A stretch of DNA of 64,000 nucleotides, taken from the NCBI RefSeq assembly GCF_010729305.1, contig NZ_AP022574.1:4030001-4094000 (forward strand). The letters run 5' to 3'. The notes under the pieces are model-generated. The model did no database searches, was not told the origin of the DNA, and was given only the letters and a program-made list of their open reading frames with translations. Shown piece after piece: positions 39,346-49,032 of the stretch; positions within the stretch are counted from its first letter, which is position 1; each line of letters opens with the position of its first letter. This DNA is from Mycolicibacterium psychrotolerans. Lineage in GTDB: Bacteria; Actinomycetota; Actinomycetes; Mycobacteriales; Mycobacteriaceae. Both the position numbers and the translations under genes were made by a program.

Positions 39346-41439
39346 GTGACCACGCTCGAAGAGATCTCTTCGCTGACCCGACCGAACCATCCCGACGACT
39401 GGACCGACCTCGATTCGCGCGCGGTCGACACCGTCCGGGTTCTCGCCGCCGACGCGGTCCAGAAGGTGGGCAACGGGCATCCCGGGACGGCGATGAGCCT
39501 GGCGCCCCTGGCGTACACGCTGTTCCAGCGCCAGATGCGCCACGATCCCAGCGACGTGCACTGGCTCGGCCGCGACCGGTTCGTGTTGTCCTGCGGGCAC
39601 TCGAGCCTGACGTTGTATCTGCAGCTGTACCTGGGCGGCTTCGGTCTCGAACTGTCCGACATCGAGTCGCTGCGGACCTTCAAGTCCAAGACTCCCGGCC
39701 ACCCGGAGTTCCGCCACACCAAGGGCGTGGAGATCACGACGGGCCCTCTGGGTCAGGGGCTGGCGTCGGCGGTCGGCATGGCGATGGCTTCGCGGTACGA
39801 GCGCGGGTTGTTCGATCCGGACACGCCGGCCGGGCAGAGCCCGTTCGACCACTACATCTACGTCATCGCCTCTGACGGCGACATGGAGGAGGGCGTCACC
39901 AGCGAGGCCTCCTCGCTGGCGGGCACCCAGCAGCTGGGCAATCTCATCGTGTTCTACGACAAGAACCAGATCTCCATCGAGCACGACACCAACATCGCGC
40001 TGAGCGAGGACGTCGCCGCACGCTACCGGGCCTACGGCTGGCACGTGCAGGAGGTCGAGGGCGGCGAGAACGTGGTCGGCATCGAGCAGGCGATCGCCGA
40101 AGCCAAGAAGGTGACGGACCGCCCGTCGTTCATCGCGTTGCGCACGATCATCGGCTATCCGGCGCCGAACAAGATGAACACAGGCGGCGTGCACGGCTCG
40201 GCGCTGGGCGATGACGAGGTCGCCGCGACCAAGGAGATCCTCGGCTTCGACCCCGACAAGACGTTCGAGGTCAGCGAGGACGTCATCACCCACACCCGCG
40301 GCCTGGTCGGCCGCGGCAAGGAGGCCCACGACGCCTGGCAGCAGGACTTCGACGCGTGGGCCGCACGCGAACCCGGGCGCAAGGCGCTGCTGGACCGGCT
40401 GACCGCCGAGGAACTGCCGGAGGGCTGGGACGCCGACATCACCCACTGGGAGCCCGGCTCCAAGGCCGTCGCCACCCGGGCCGCGTTCGGCCAGGTGCTC
40501 AACGACGTCGCCCCCAAACTGCCGGAGCTGTGGGGCGGCTCGGCCGACCTCGCGGGCAGCAACAACACCACGATCAAGGGCGTGAAGTCGTTCGGGCCGC
40601 CGTCGATCTCGACGTCGGATTTCCAGGCCGACTGGTACGGCCGGGTGCTGCACTTCGGCATCCGCGAGCACGCGATGGGCGCCATCCTGTCGGGCATCGT
40701 GCTGCACGGCCCGACCCGCGCGTTCGGCGGCACGTTCCTGCAGTTCTCGGACTACATGCGTCCGTCGGTGCGGCTGGCCTCCCTGATGGACATCGACACC
40801 ATCTACATCTGGACGCACGATTCGATCGGCCTTGGCGAGGACGGCCCCACCCACCAGCCGATCGAACACCTCGCGGCGCTTCGGGCCATCCCGAACCTGT
40901 CGGTGGTGCGCCCGGGCGACCCGAACGAGACCGCCTACGCGTGGCGCAGCATCCTGGCCCGCGGCAACGGCAGCGGCCCCGTCGGTTTCATCCTGACCCG
41001 TCAGGGCATCCCGGTGCTGGAGGGCACCAGCGCCGAAGGCGTCGAGAAGGGCGGTTACGTGCTCGGCGGCGGCTCCCCCGCCGACGACGCCGATGTCATC
41101 CTGATCGCCACCGGCTCCGAACTACAGATCGCGGTCGAGGCGCAGAAGCTGTTGCGCGACAAGGACATCTCGGCCTACGTCGTGTCGATGCCGTGCCTCG
41201 AGTGGTTCGAGTCGCAGCCCAAGGAGTACCGCGACAGCGTGCTGCCGCCGCGGGTGTCGGCACGCGTGGCCGTCGAGGCCGCGGTCGCACAGAGCTGGTA
41301 CAAGATCGTCGGGGACACCGGCGAGATCATCTCCATCGAGCACTACGGCGAGTCGGCCGACGACAAGACCCTGTTCCGCGAATTCGGGTTCACTCCAGAG
41401 GCAGTGGTGGCCGCAGCGGAACGCAGCATTGCGAACTAG
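39346..41439 (+). CDS. tkt: Transketolase
   Basis: Thiamine-diphosphate enzyme moving two-carbon ketol units in the non-oxidative pentose phosphate pathway; 697 residues. N-terminal KVGNGHPGTAMSLAPLAY and GPLGQGLASAVGMA give the substrate and cofactor histidines. The ThDP/Mg motif is ASDGDMEEGVTSEASSLAG, and the Pyr domain has LHFGIREHAMG and THDSIGLGEDGPTHQPIEH. GTG 39346 has AAGGAG eight bases upstream; the frame from 39235 is longer but unsupported. It is the first gene of tkt-tal-zwf-opcA-pgl. Confidence 0.96.
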   Translation: MTTLEEISSLTRPNHPDDWTDLDSRAVDTVRVLAADAVQKVGNGHPGTAMSLAPLAYTLFQRQMRHDPSDVHWLGRDRFVLSCGHSSLTLYLQLYLGGFGLELSDIESLRTFKSKTPGHPEFRHTKGVEITTGPLGQGLASAVGMAMASRYERGLFDPDTPAGQSPFDHYIYVIASDGDMEEGVTSEASSLAGTQQLGNLIVFYDKNQISIEHDTNIALSEDVAARYRAYGWHVQEVEGGENVVGIEQAIAEAKKVTDRPSFIALRTIIGYPAPNKMNTGGVHGSALGDDEVAATKEILGFDPDKTFEVSEDVITHTRGLVGRGKEAHDAWQQDFDAWAAREPGRKALLDRLTAEELPEGWDADITHWEPGSKAVATRAAFGQVLNDVAPKLPELWGGSADLAGSNNTTIKGVKSFGPPSISTSDFQADWYGRVLHFGIREHAMGAILSGIVLHGPTRAFGGTFLQFSDYMRPSVRLASLMDIDTIYIWTHDSIGLGEDGPTHQPIEHLAALRAIPNLSVVRPGDPNETAYAWRSILARGNGSGPVGFILTRQGIPVLEGTSAEGVEKGGYVLGGGSPADDADVILIATGSELQIAVEAQKLLRDKDISAYVVSMPCLEWFESQPKEYRDSVLPPRVSARVAVEAAVAQSWYKIVGDTGEIISIEHYGESADDKTLFREFGFTPEAVVAAAERSIAN

Positions 41440-41462
41440 CCAGCGATAAGCGAGGAATTGAC

Positions 41463-42578
41463 ATGACCCAGAACCAGAACTTGGCGGCACTGTCCGCCGC
41501 AGGCGTCTCGGTGTGGCTCGACGACCTGTCCCGCGAACGGCTGCAGACCGGAAACCTGCAGGAACTGATCGACACCAAGTCGGTGGTCGGCGTCACCACG
41601 AACCCGTCGATCTTCCAGGCGGCGCTGTCCAAGGGCGACGCCTACGACGACCAGATCAAGGAGCTGGCCGAACGCGGCGCCGACGTCGACGCCACGATCC
41701 GCACCGTCACCACCGACGACGTCCGCAACGCCTGCGACGTGCTGGCCAAGGTCTACGAGCAGTCCGGCGGCGTCGACGGCCGGGTGTCCATCGAGGTGGA
41801 TCCGCGGATGGCGCACGACACCGACAAGACGATCCTGCAGGCGATCGAGTTGTGGAAGATCGTCGACCGGCCGAACCTGCTGATCAAGATCCCGGCCACC
41901 GAGGCCGGCCTGCCGGCGATCACCGCGGTGATCGCCGAGGGCATCTCGGTGAACGTAACGCTGATCTTCTCGGTCGAGCGCCACCGCGCCGTGATGGACG
42001 CCTACCTGGCGGGCCTGGAGAAGGCCAAGGAGGCCGGCCACGATCTGTCCCGGATCCATTCCGTCGCATCGTTTTTCGTCTCCCGCGTGGACACCGAGAT
42101 CGACAAGCGGCTCGAAGACATCGGCACCGACGAGGCGCTCGCGCTGCGCGGCAAGGCCGGCGTGGCCAACGCCCGGCTGGCCTACGCGGCCTACGAGGAG
42201 GTCTTCCTCGGCGGCGACCGGTTCTCGGCGCTGGGCTCCTCCGGTGCCCGGGTGCAGCGGCCGCTGTGGGCGTCGACCGGTGTGAAGAACCCCGACTACT
42301 CCGACACGCTCTACGTCACCGAGTTGGTCGCGCCGAACACGGTGAACACGATGCCGGAGAAGACGATCGACGCGGTCGCCGACCACGGTGTGGTCACCGG
42401 TGACACCGTCACCGGTCGCGGCGCGGAGTCGCAGGAGGTCTTCGACCAGCTCGCCGCGGTCGGCATCGACCTGACCGACGTGTTCCTGGCGCTCGAGAAC
42501 GAGGGTGTGGAGAAGTTCGAGAAGTCGTGGCACGAACTGCTCGAAGCCACCCGGGGCCAGCTCGACGACAAGAAGTGA
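41463..42578 (+). CDS. tal: Transaldolase
   Basis: Moves dihydroxyacetone units between sugar phosphates. The protein is 371 residues, the longer actinobacterial form. The Schiff-base lysine is Lys142 in NLLIKIPATEAG; VVGVTTNPSIF and ISVNVTLIFSVERH are conserved. ATG 41463 has GAGGAA five bases upstream. It lies 23 bases after tkt and 10 before zwf in the pentose phosphate operon. Confidence 0.96.
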   Translation: MTQNQNLAALSAAGVSVWLDDLSRERLQTGNLQELIDTKSVVGVTTNPSIFQAALSKGDAYDDQIKELAERGADVDATIRTVTTDDVRNACDVLAKVYEQSGGVDGRVSIEVDPRMAHDTDKTILQAIELWKIVDRPNLLIKIPATEAGLPAITAVIAEGISVNVTLIFSVERHRAVMDAYLAGLEKAKEAGHDLSRIHSVASFFVSRVDTEIDKRLEDIGTDEALALRGKAGVANARLAYAAYEEVFLGGDRFSALGSSGARVQRPLWASTGVKNPDYSDTLYVTELVAPNTVNTMPEKTIDAVADHGVVTGDTVTGRGAESQEVFDQLAAVGIDLTDVFLALENEGVEKFEKSWHELLEATRGQLDDKK

Positions 42579-42588
42579 CCCCTCGACG

Positions 42589-44118
42589 ATGAGCCAGCCC
42601 TGGCAGAACCCGCTGCGGGACAAGCGCGACAAGCGCATGCCCCGCATCGCGGGCCCGTGCAGCGTGGTGATCTTCGGGGTCACGGGTGACCTCGCCCGCA
42701 AGAAGCTGATGCCGGCGATCTACGACCTCGCCAACCGCGGCCTTCTGCCGCCGTCGTTCGCGCTGGTGGGGTTCGCCCGCCGGGACTGGGCCGACCAGGA
42801 CTTCAGTCAGGTCGTCCTCGATGCGGTCAAGCAACACGCCCGCACGCCGTTCCGCCAGGAGGTCTGGGACCGACTGGCCGAAGGTATCCGCTTCGTGCAG
42901 GGCACGTTCGACGACGAGAAGGCGTTCGAGGATCTGGCGGAGACGCTGGCCAAGCTCGACGCCGAACGCGGGACCGGCGGCAATCACGCGTTCTATCTGT
43001 CGATTCCCCCTAAGGCGTTCCCGCAGGTGCTCGAACAACTGTCGCGGACCGGCCTGGCGAAGAAGCCCGAGGGCAGCTGGAGCCGGGTGGTCATCGAGAA
43101 GCCCTTCGGTCACGACCTCAAGAGCGCCGAAGACCTCAACGCCATCGTGAACAACGTCTTCCCGGAATCGTCGGTGTTCCGCATCGACCATTACCTCGGC
43201 AAGGAGACCGTCCAGAACATCCTGGCGCTGCGCTTCGCCAACGAGCTCTTCGAGCCGGTGTGGAATGCGCACTACGTCGACAGTGTCCAGATCACGATGG
43301 CCGAGGACATCGGATTGGGCGGTCGTGGCGGGTATTACGACGGGGTGGGCGCCGCGCGCGACGTCATCCAGAACCACCTGCTGCAACTGCTGGCGTTGAC
43401 GGCGATGGAGGAGCCGGTCAGCTTCCTCCCCGCCGAACTGCAGGCCGAGAAGATCAAGGTGCTGTCCGCGACGCGGTTGGCCGAGCCACTGGACGAGACC
43501 ACGTCGCGTGGGCAGTACACCGCAGGCTGGCAGGGCGGTCAGCGAGTAGTGGGTCTGCTCGAGGAGGAAGGATTCTCCAAGACCTCGACCACCGAGACCT
43601 TCGCGGCGATCACGGTGGACGTCGACACCCGGCGCTGGGCCGGCGTTCCGTTCTACCTGCGCACCGGAAAACGACTGGGCCGCAGGGTCACCGAGATCGC
43701 ACTGGTGTTCAAGCGCGCGCCGCATCTCCCGTTCGATGCCACCATGACAGAGGAACTCGGACAGAACGCCCTGGTGATCCGGGTCCAGCCCGACGAGGGC
43801 ATCACGCTGCGCTTCGGGTCGAAGGTTCCGGGCAACTTGATGGAAGTCCGCGACGTCAGCATGGACTTCTCCTACGGGTCCGCCTTCGCCGAGGAGTCGC
43901 CAGAAGCCTACGAACGCCTGATCCTCGACGTCCTGCTCGGTGAGCCATCACTGTTCCCGGTCAATCAGGAGGTCGAATTGGCTTGGCGCATCTTGGATCC
44001 CGCGTTGAATTACTGGGCATCTCATGGCAAACCCGACCCGTACGAGGCGGGTGGTTGGGGACCTGACTCTGCGTTCGAGATGTTGCGCCGCACCGGCCGC
44101 GAATGGAGACGTCCATGA
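42589..44118 (+). CDS. zwf: Glucose-6-phosphate 1-dehydrogenase
   Basis: First enzyme of the oxidative pentose phosphate pathway, making NADPH (or F420-independent NADH) from glucose 6-phosphate. It has 509 residues. The cofactor motif is FGVTGDLARKKLMPA, the substrate/catalytic motif RIDHYLGKETVQN with its His, and EKPFGHDLKSA precedes it. ATG 42589 follows tal by ten bases. Its stop overlaps opcA as ATGA. OpcA, encoded next, is the known assembly/activation partner. Confidence 0.96.
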   Translation: MSQPWQNPLRDKRDKRMPRIAGPCSVVIFGVTGDLARKKLMPAIYDLANRGLLPPSFALVGFARRDWADQDFSQVVLDAVKQHARTPFRQEVWDRLAEGIRFVQGTFDDEKAFEDLAETLAKLDAERGTGGNHAFYLSIPPKAFPQVLEQLSRTGLAKKPEGSWSRVVIEKPFGHDLKSAEDLNAIVNNVFPESSVFRIDHYLGKETVQNILALRFANELFEPVWNAHYVDSVQITMAEDIGLGGRGGYYDGVGAARDVIQNHLLQLLALTAMEEPVSFLPAELQAEKIKVLSATRLAEPLDETTSRGQYTAGWQGGQRVVGLLEEEGFSKTSTTETFAAITVDVDTRRWAGVPFYLRTGKRLGRRVTEIALVFKRAPHLPFDATMTEELGQNALVIRVQPDEGITLRFGSKVPGNLMEVRDVSMDFSYGSAFAEESPEAYERLILDVLLGEPSLFPVNQEVELAWRILDPALNYWASHGKPDPYEAGGWGPDSAFEMLRRTGREWRRP

Positions 44119-45026
44119 TTCTCGACCTGCCGGACACCACGACCGACGTCATCAACAAGAAGATCATCGCGCTTCGCGAAGAGGGCGGGGCGATCACCCT
44201 CGGCCGGGTGCTGACGCTGGTCATCGCTCCGACCACCGAAGCGCTGCTCGAGGAGTCGATCGAGGCGGCGAACGCGGCCAGCCGCGAACATCCCTGCCGC
44301 GTCGTCGTCGTCGCACCGGGTGACCGCCTGGCCGACGATGCCCGGCTCGACGCGCAGGTGCGGGTGGGCCGCGACGCGGGTGCCAACGAGGTTGTCTGCC
44401 TGCGGCTTTCCGGCCCCTTGGCGGGGCATGCCAGCAGCGTCGTCATGCCGTTCCTTCTGCCTGACACGCCGGTCGTCACGTGGTGGCCGGATGTCGCGCC
44501 GGATGTGCCGGCCGATGACCCCCTCGGCAAACTGGCGATCCGTCGCATCACCGATGCCACCAACGGCACCGATCCGCTGGCGACGATCAAGGGCCGCCTG
44601 AAGGGATACACGCCCGGCGACACCGACCTGGCGTGGAGCCGGATCACCTACTGGCGGGCGCTCCTGACCTCAGCTGTGGATCTTCCGCCGCACGAGCCGA
44701 TCACGTCGGCGCTGGTTTCCGGCTTGGCGACAGAACCGGCCCTCGACCTCCTCGCGGGCTGGCTGGCTCACCGCATCGATGGTCCGGTGCGGCGTGCCGT
44801 CGGTGAACTCAAGGTGGAACTGGTGCGCGACGGTGAGACGATCACGCTCAGCCGGCCCCAGGACGGCGTCACCGCGAGGCTCACCCGCACCGCTCAACCA
44901 GAGGCCTTGGTTCCGTTGGCCCGCAGGGAGACCCGCGAGTGCCTGGCTGAAGACATGCGGCGCCTCGACGCCGACGAGATCTACTTCGAGGCCCTGCAGG
45001 GCATCGAGAAAGTGCAGTACGTGTGA
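44115..45026 (+). CDS. opcA: OpcA, glucose-6-phosphate dehydrogenase assembly protein
   Basis: A 303-residue OpcA-family protein, the same length as in M. tuberculosis. It is needed for oligomerisation and redox control of Zwf in cyanobacteria and actinobacteria. Conserved PFLLPDTPVVTWWPDVAP and RRITDATNG are present. ATG 44115 has GGAG six bases upstream and overlaps zwf; the ATG at 44103 is in frame but lies before the GGAG. Coupling to zwf and pgl fits a physical complex. Confidence 0.94.
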   Translation: MILDLPDTTTDVINKKIIALREEGGAITLGRVLTLVIAPTTEALLEESIEAANAASREHPCRVVVVAPGDRLADDARLDAQVRVGRDAGANEVVCLRLSGPLAGHASSVVMPFLLPDTPVVTWWPDVAPDVPADDPLGKLAIRRITDATNGTDPLATIKGRLKGYTPGDTDLAWSRITYWRALLTSAVDLPPHEPITSALVSGLATEPALDLLAGWLAHRIDGPVRRAVGELKVELVRDGETITLSRPQDGVTARLTRTAQPEALVPLARRETRECLAEDMRRLDADEIYFEALQGIEKVQYV

Positions 45027-45754
45027 ACACGATCGTGGAGCGCTACCCGGACACCGACCACCTGGTGAAGGCCGCCGGCGACCGCCTGGTGGGCGCGATC
45101 ACCGCGGCGATCGCGGCCCGCGGGCAGGCCAGCGTGGTCCTGACCGGCGGAGGCACCGGCATCGGGTTGCTCAAGCGCGTCGGTGAACGCAGCGGCGAGA
45201 TCGACTGGTCGAAGGTGCACGTCTATTGGGGCGATGAGCGGTTCGTGCCCGCGGATGACGACGAACGCAATGAGAAGCAGGCCCGCGAGGCGCTGCTGGA
45301 CCACATCGACATCCCCGAGGTCAACGTCCACACGATGGCGGCCAGCGACGGCGAGTTCGGCGACGACCTGGAGGCCGCGGCCGCCGGCTACGAGCAGTTG
45401 CTCAACGAGACATTCGCCGAGATCACAACCGAATTCGACGTTCATCTCCTGGGCATGGGGCCCGAAGGGCATGTCAACTCACTGTTCCCGGACACCGATG
45501 CGGTGCGGGAGACCGAACGGATCGTGGTCGGCGTGACCGATTCACCCAAGCCACCGCCGCAGCGAACCACGTTGACTCTGCCCGCGATTCAGCGTTCCCG
45601 CGAGGTGTGGCTGGTGGTGTCGGGCGACGGCAAGGCCGACGCCGTGGCGGCCGCGCTCGGCGGAGCGGCACCGGTCGACATTCCTGCGGCCGGCGCGGTC
45701 GGACGCGAGGCCACGGTGTGGCTGCTCGACGAGGCCGCGGCGTCCAAGCTATAG
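45023..45754 (+). CDS. pgl: 6-phosphogluconolactonase
   Basis: Hydrolyses 6-phosphogluconolactone, the Zwf product. It has 243 residues with LTGGGTGIGLLKRV, HVYWGDERFVPADDDERN and LLGMGPEGHVNSLFPD, the conserved DevB/SOL signatures. GTG 45023 overlaps opcA as GTGA. It is the last gene of the operon and ends four bases before the convergent lutC. Confidence 0.95.
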   Translation: MNTIVERYPDTDHLVKAAGDRLVGAITAAIAARGQASVVLTGGGTGIGLLKRVGERSGEIDWSKVHVYWGDERFVPADDDERNEKQAREALLDHIDIPEVNVHTMAASDGEFGDDLEAAAAGYEQLLNETFAEITTEFDVHLLGMGPEGHVNSLFPDTDAVRETERIVVGVTDSPKPPPQRTTLTLPAIQRSREVWLVVSGDGKADAVAAALGGAAPVDIPAAGAVGREATVWLLDEAAASKL

Positions 45755-45758
45755 GCGT

Positions 45759-46379
45759 CTACCCGACGACGATGACGTGCAGCGTGCGCGGACCGTGCAC
45801 GCCTTCCACCCGGTCCAGCTCGATGTCGCTGGTCGCACTCGGCCCGCTGACCCACGTCAACGGCCGGGTATGCACACCTGAATCAACAAGACGTGCAACG
45901 GCTTTCGGCACATCGTCGACGATCTGGTCGACTCGGACCACGCATACGTGCACGTCGGGAACCAGACTCAGCGCTCGTCGGCCCTGACCCGGGCCGTGGT
46001 CGAGCACCAGGGTGCCGGTGTTGGCGATCGCCACGGTCGCGGTGGTGACCACGGCGTCGACGTCGTCGAGATCCGCTGCGGTCAGGCCGGCATCGGGCAC
46101 CCACGGCGCGGCGTCCGGCCACGCCGCCTGCACGGCAGGGTCGCCGACCACGGCGCGTGCACCGGCCAGGGCTGCCGCGATCGCCGCTGCGGCGCCGGCG
46201 GTGTCGACGCGGTCGATCCGCGCCCGGTAGTCGGCCACCCGCTCGAGGAACCGCTCCACCAGGTCGCGATCGCCGGTGCCGACGTCAGCGCCGTAGCGCC
46301 ACGGCACCTCGGCGAGCGCGGGCCGATCGGCCAGTGCCGCGCGGATCCGGCCGAGGATCTCCTCGCGCGCCTCACTCAT
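45759..46379 (-). CDS. lutC: Lactate utilisation protein LutC (LUD domain)
   Basis: A 206-residue LUD-domain protein, the third component of the LutABC L-lactate oxidation complex. Core segments are ATVAIANTGTLVLDHGPGQG and VPDVHVCVVRVDQIVDDVP. ATG 46379 has GGAGG five bases upstream and overlaps lutB by eight bases. Its exact biochemical role in the complex is not settled. It ends convergently with pgl. Confidence 0.9.
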   Translation of the reverse strand: MSEAREEILGRIRAALADRPALAEVPWRYGADVGTGDRDLVERFLERVADYRARIDRVDTAGAAAAIAAALAGARAVVGDPAVQAAWPDAAPWVPDAGLTAADLDDVDAVVTTATVAIANTGTLVLDHGPGQGRRALSLVPDVHVCVVRVDQIVDDVPKAVARLVDSGVHTRPLTWVSGPSATSDIELDRVEGVHGPRTLHVIVVG

Positions 46380-47859
46380 GACCGCCTCCGGTGCGCTGCC
46401 ACCAGGCCCGGAACGACTCCGTCGGCGGCACCGGAGCATCGCGTGCTCCGGACCATGCGGTGGCAGGCCACGGCAATGACCGCAGCCGGTCCTTGGTTCC
46501 GAACACCTTGCTGCGCAGGGCTTTGCCGCCGATGGCGGCCGTCTTCTCCAGGGCCTCGAGCCGGCGATGGTCGGCCATCAGCCAGCTCGCCGCCGTCATC
46601 GCCGCCTGCTCCCCCGTCGGCATCCCGCCGCGGTGCTCGTCGACCACCCGGGTGCGCAGGTGCACGAGCATCGACGGGATGTCTATGCGCACCGGACACA
46701 CGTCGAAGCAGGCACCGCACAGACTCGACGCGTAGGGCAGCGATTTGTCGATCTCACTTGCAGTTCCCCGCAACTGCGGGGTCAGCACGGCGCCGATCGG
46801 GCCGGGGTACACCGAGCCGTAGGCGTGCCCGCCGGTGCGTTCGTAGACCGGGCACACGTTCAGGCATGCCGAGCAGCGGATGCAGCGCAGCGCGTCGCGC
46901 CCGTCCACGTCGGCGAGGACGCCCGTGCGACCGTTGTCCAGCAGCACGATGTGCACGTTGCGGGGGCCGTCTCCCTCGGCGGGTCCGGTCCAGACGGACG
47001 TGTAGGGGTTCTCCCGCTCCCCCGTACTGCTACGCGGCAGCACCTGCAGGAGCACCTCGAGGTCACGCCACGACGGCAGCACCTTTTCGATGCCGACCAC
47101 CGAGATCAACGTCTCGGGCAGGGTCAGGCACATCCGGCCGTTTCCCTCGGACTCGACCACCACCAGGCTGCCGGTGTCGGCGATCGCGAAGTTGGCTCCC
47201 GAGACGGCGACTCGGGAGCGCAGGAACTTCTCGCGCAGGTGCAGCCGCGCGGCCTCGGCGAGGCGGCGCGGTTCGTCGGTGAGATCGTCGGGCGCCGGCC
47301 GGCCCACGCGGCCCATCTCCCGCAGGAAGATCTCGCGCACCTCGGCGCGGTTGCGGTGGATCGCCGGGACCAGGATGTGGCTGGGCCAGTCGCCGCCGAG
47401 CTGCACGATGAGTTCGGCCAGATCGGTCTCCCAGGCGTCGATCCCGGCGTCGGCCAGGGCCTCGTTGAGTTCGATCTCCTGCGTGGCCATGGATTTGACC
47501 TTGACCACCTCGGTGGCGTCCTGCTCCCGCACCAGGTCGACGACGATCCGGTTGGCCTCGGCCGCGTCCCGCGCCCAGTGCACGGTCGCCCCCGCCGCGG
47601 TGGCGTTCGCCTCGAAGGCCAGCAGGTGCTCGTCGAGCCGGTGCAGTGCCGCGTCCTTGATGGCCGCCGCCGCCAGCCTCAACTCCTCCCAGTCGGACAG
47701 CTCCTCGACGACGCGGGCACGTTTGGCGCGGATGGTGCCGGTGGCGTGGGACAGGTTGCGCCGCAGCACCGAGTTGCTCAGCGCCGTCTTCGCCGCGTTC
47801 GGGAAGGACGGCAGCCCCAGGAACGCCCCCGTGACACCGACGTGCGGATGCCCGCTCAT
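46372..47859 (-). CDS. lutB: Lactate utilisation iron-sulfur protein LutB
   Basis: A 495-residue LutB/YkgF protein with an N-terminal LUD domain and a C-terminal ferredoxin-like part. Cluster ligands are Cys326, 329, 332 and 336 (CIRCSACLNVCPVYE) and Cys381, 384 and 388 (CGACFDVCPVRIDIP). It transfers electrons from L-lactate oxidation toward the respiratory chain. ATG 47859 overlaps the lutA stop as ATGA. The family description is established in Bacillus; function here is inferred from the intact three-gene set. Confidence 0.93.
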   Translation of the reverse strand: MSGHPHVGVTGAFLGLPSFPNAAKTALSNSVLRRNLSHATGTIRAKRARVVEELSDWEELRLAAAAIKDAALHRLDEHLLAFEANATAAGATVHWARDAAEANRIVVDLVREQDATEVVKVKSMATQEIELNEALADAGIDAWETDLAELIVQLGGDWPSHILVPAIHRNRAEVREIFLREMGRVGRPAPDDLTDEPRRLAEAARLHLREKFLRSRVAVSGANFAIADTGSLVVVESEGNGRMCLTLPETLISVVGIEKVLPSWRDLEVLLQVLPRSSTGERENPYTSVWTGPAEGDGPRNVHIVLLDNGRTGVLADVDGRDALRCIRCSACLNVCPVYERTGGHAYGSVYPGPIGAVLTPQLRGTASEIDKSLPYASSLCGACFDVCPVRIDIPSMLVHLRTRVVDEHRGGMPTGEQAAMTAASWLMADHRRLEALEKTAAIGGKALRSKVFGTKDRLRSLPWPATAWSGARDAPVPPTESFRAWWQRTGGGHE

Positions 47860-48602
47860 GCGGGAGCTCCCTCACTGCTGGCGAGAACCTCGGCCAGATG
47901 CATGACCCGCATGCCGGCGCGCTGCCGCGAGAGCAGCCCGCCGATGTGGGCCAGGCACGAATTGTCGCCGGCGACAAGAACTTCGGCTCCGGTGTCACGG
48001 ACGGCCCTGGCTTTGTCGGAACCCATCGCCACGGAGGTGTCGGCGTTCTTGATCGCGAATGTGCCGCCGAATCCACAGCACTGGTCGGCCCGGGGCAGGT
48101 CGACGAGGTCGATGCCGCGCACCGCCTCCAGCAGGCGGCGGGGCCGGTCGCCGACCTCGAGCATCCGCAGGGAGTGACACGTCGGGTGGTAGGTGACGCG
48201 ATGCGGGAAGTACGCGCCGACGTCGGTGACCCCCAGGACGTCGACCAGGAATTCGGAGAGCTCGTACACCCGGGGGGCGATCGCGTCGACGCGCGCCGCC
48301 AGGTCGGCGTCGCCGGACCGCGCGGCGACATCGCGGTGCTGGTGGCGCACCGAACCCACGCAGGAGCCCGACGGTGCGACGACGGCGTCGTACCCCGCGA
48401 AGGCGGCGGTGAACGCGCGGACAGCCGGAACGGCCTCGGCCGCGTATCCGGTGTTGGTGAACATCTGCCCGCAGCACGTCTGCCCACGCGGGAATTCGAC
48501 CTCACAGCCGAGGCGGCGCAGCAGTCGCACAACTGCTTTCGGCGTCTCGGGCCACATCAGGTCGTTGTAGCAGGTGGCGAACAACGCCACCCGGACGTTC
48601 AT
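47856..48602 (-). CDS. lutA: Lactate utilisation protein LutA (CCG domain)
   Basis: A 248-residue heterodisulfide-reductase-type CCG protein. The two Cys-rich motifs are RGQTCCGQMFTNTGY and ADQCCGFGGTFAIKN, with additional Cys in SGSCVGS and TYHPTCHSLR; they could bind a non-cubane Fe-S cluster. ATG 48602 has GGAG eight bases upstream. First gene of lutABC. No GntR-type LutR regulator or lactate permease is adjacent. Confidence 0.93.
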   Translation of the reverse strand: MNVRVALFATCYNDLMWPETPKAVVRLLRRLGCEVEFPRGQTCCGQMFTNTGYAAEAVPAVRAFTAAFAGYDAVVAPSGSCVGSVRHQHRDVAARSGDADLAARVDAIAPRVYELSEFLVDVLGVTDVGAYFPHRVTYHPTCHSLRMLEVGDRPRRLLEAVRGIDLVDLPRADQCCGFGGTFAIKNADTSVAMGSDKARAVRDTGAEVLVAGDNSCLAHIGGLLSRQRAGMRVMHLAEVLASSEGAPA

Positions 48603-48617
48603 GCGAGCATCTCCAAC

Positions 48618-48623
48618 ACCGTA
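48618..48623 (-). promoter_or_regulatory. Putative -10 box (TACGGT) for lutABC
   Basis: TACGGT on the minus strand, 15 bases before the lutA ATG. It would give a short leader that still contains the GGAG ribosome binding site. Confidence 0.35.
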
Positions 48624-48644
48624 TCCGACGCCCGAGGGGCACGT

Positions 48645-48650
48645 CATACT
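48645..48650 (+). promoter_or_regulatory. Putative -10 box (CATACT) for the coiled-coil/DUF2252 pair
   Basis: CATACT, followed by seven bases and ATG 48658, divergent from the lut promoter within 55 bases. No ribosome binding site is present, consistent with a leaderless mRNA. Confidence 0.35.
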
Positions 48651-48657
48651 TGCCGAC

Positions 48658-49032
48658 ATGGCAGACCGAACCGGCAGACCCGTACGGACCGGACCCGAGC
48701 GGATCCGCAAGCTCGCGCAGGCGGCGCTGAACGCTGATGTCACCGTCGAGCAGGTCGACACGATCCTCGAGAGTCTGAGCGAGACACTCGAGGACCTCAA
48801 CAACTCCACCGCGACCCTCGACGCCACGCTGGAACGGTTCAACGACACGATCAACCGCATCAACGAGCTCGCGCCGCGGCTGCACGGGGTGGTCGACCGG
48901 ATGGAGGGCATCGTCGGACGTGTCGAGCGCATCGTCGGCCTCGGTGAGTCGGTGATCTCCCCGCTGGCGGCTACCGACCACGCGATCCGCGGTGTGGTCG
49001 ATCGGCTGCGGCGCGGCGCCGGGCTGGGCTGA
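48658..49032 (+). CDS. Small coiled-coil protein, unknown function
   Basis: A 124-residue protein I do not recognise. Residues 30-95 are a heptad-like coiled coil (VDTILESLSETLEDLNNSTA onward) with many Leu, Glu and Asn. The N-terminus is basic and the C-terminus Arg/Gly-rich. No signal peptide or membrane helix is present. ATG 48658 is preferred; an in-frame ATG at 48601 would overlap the lutA start. The DUF2252 gene overlaps its stop by one base (TGATG), so the two proteins are probably made together. Phasin-like or chaperone-like roles are conceivable but unsupported. Confidence 0.7.
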   Translation: MADRTGRPVRTGPERIRKLAQAALNADVTVEQVDTILESLSETLEDLNNSTATLDATLERFNDTINRINELAPRLHGVVDRMEGIVGRVERIVGLGESVISPLAATDHAIRGVVDRLRRGAGLG

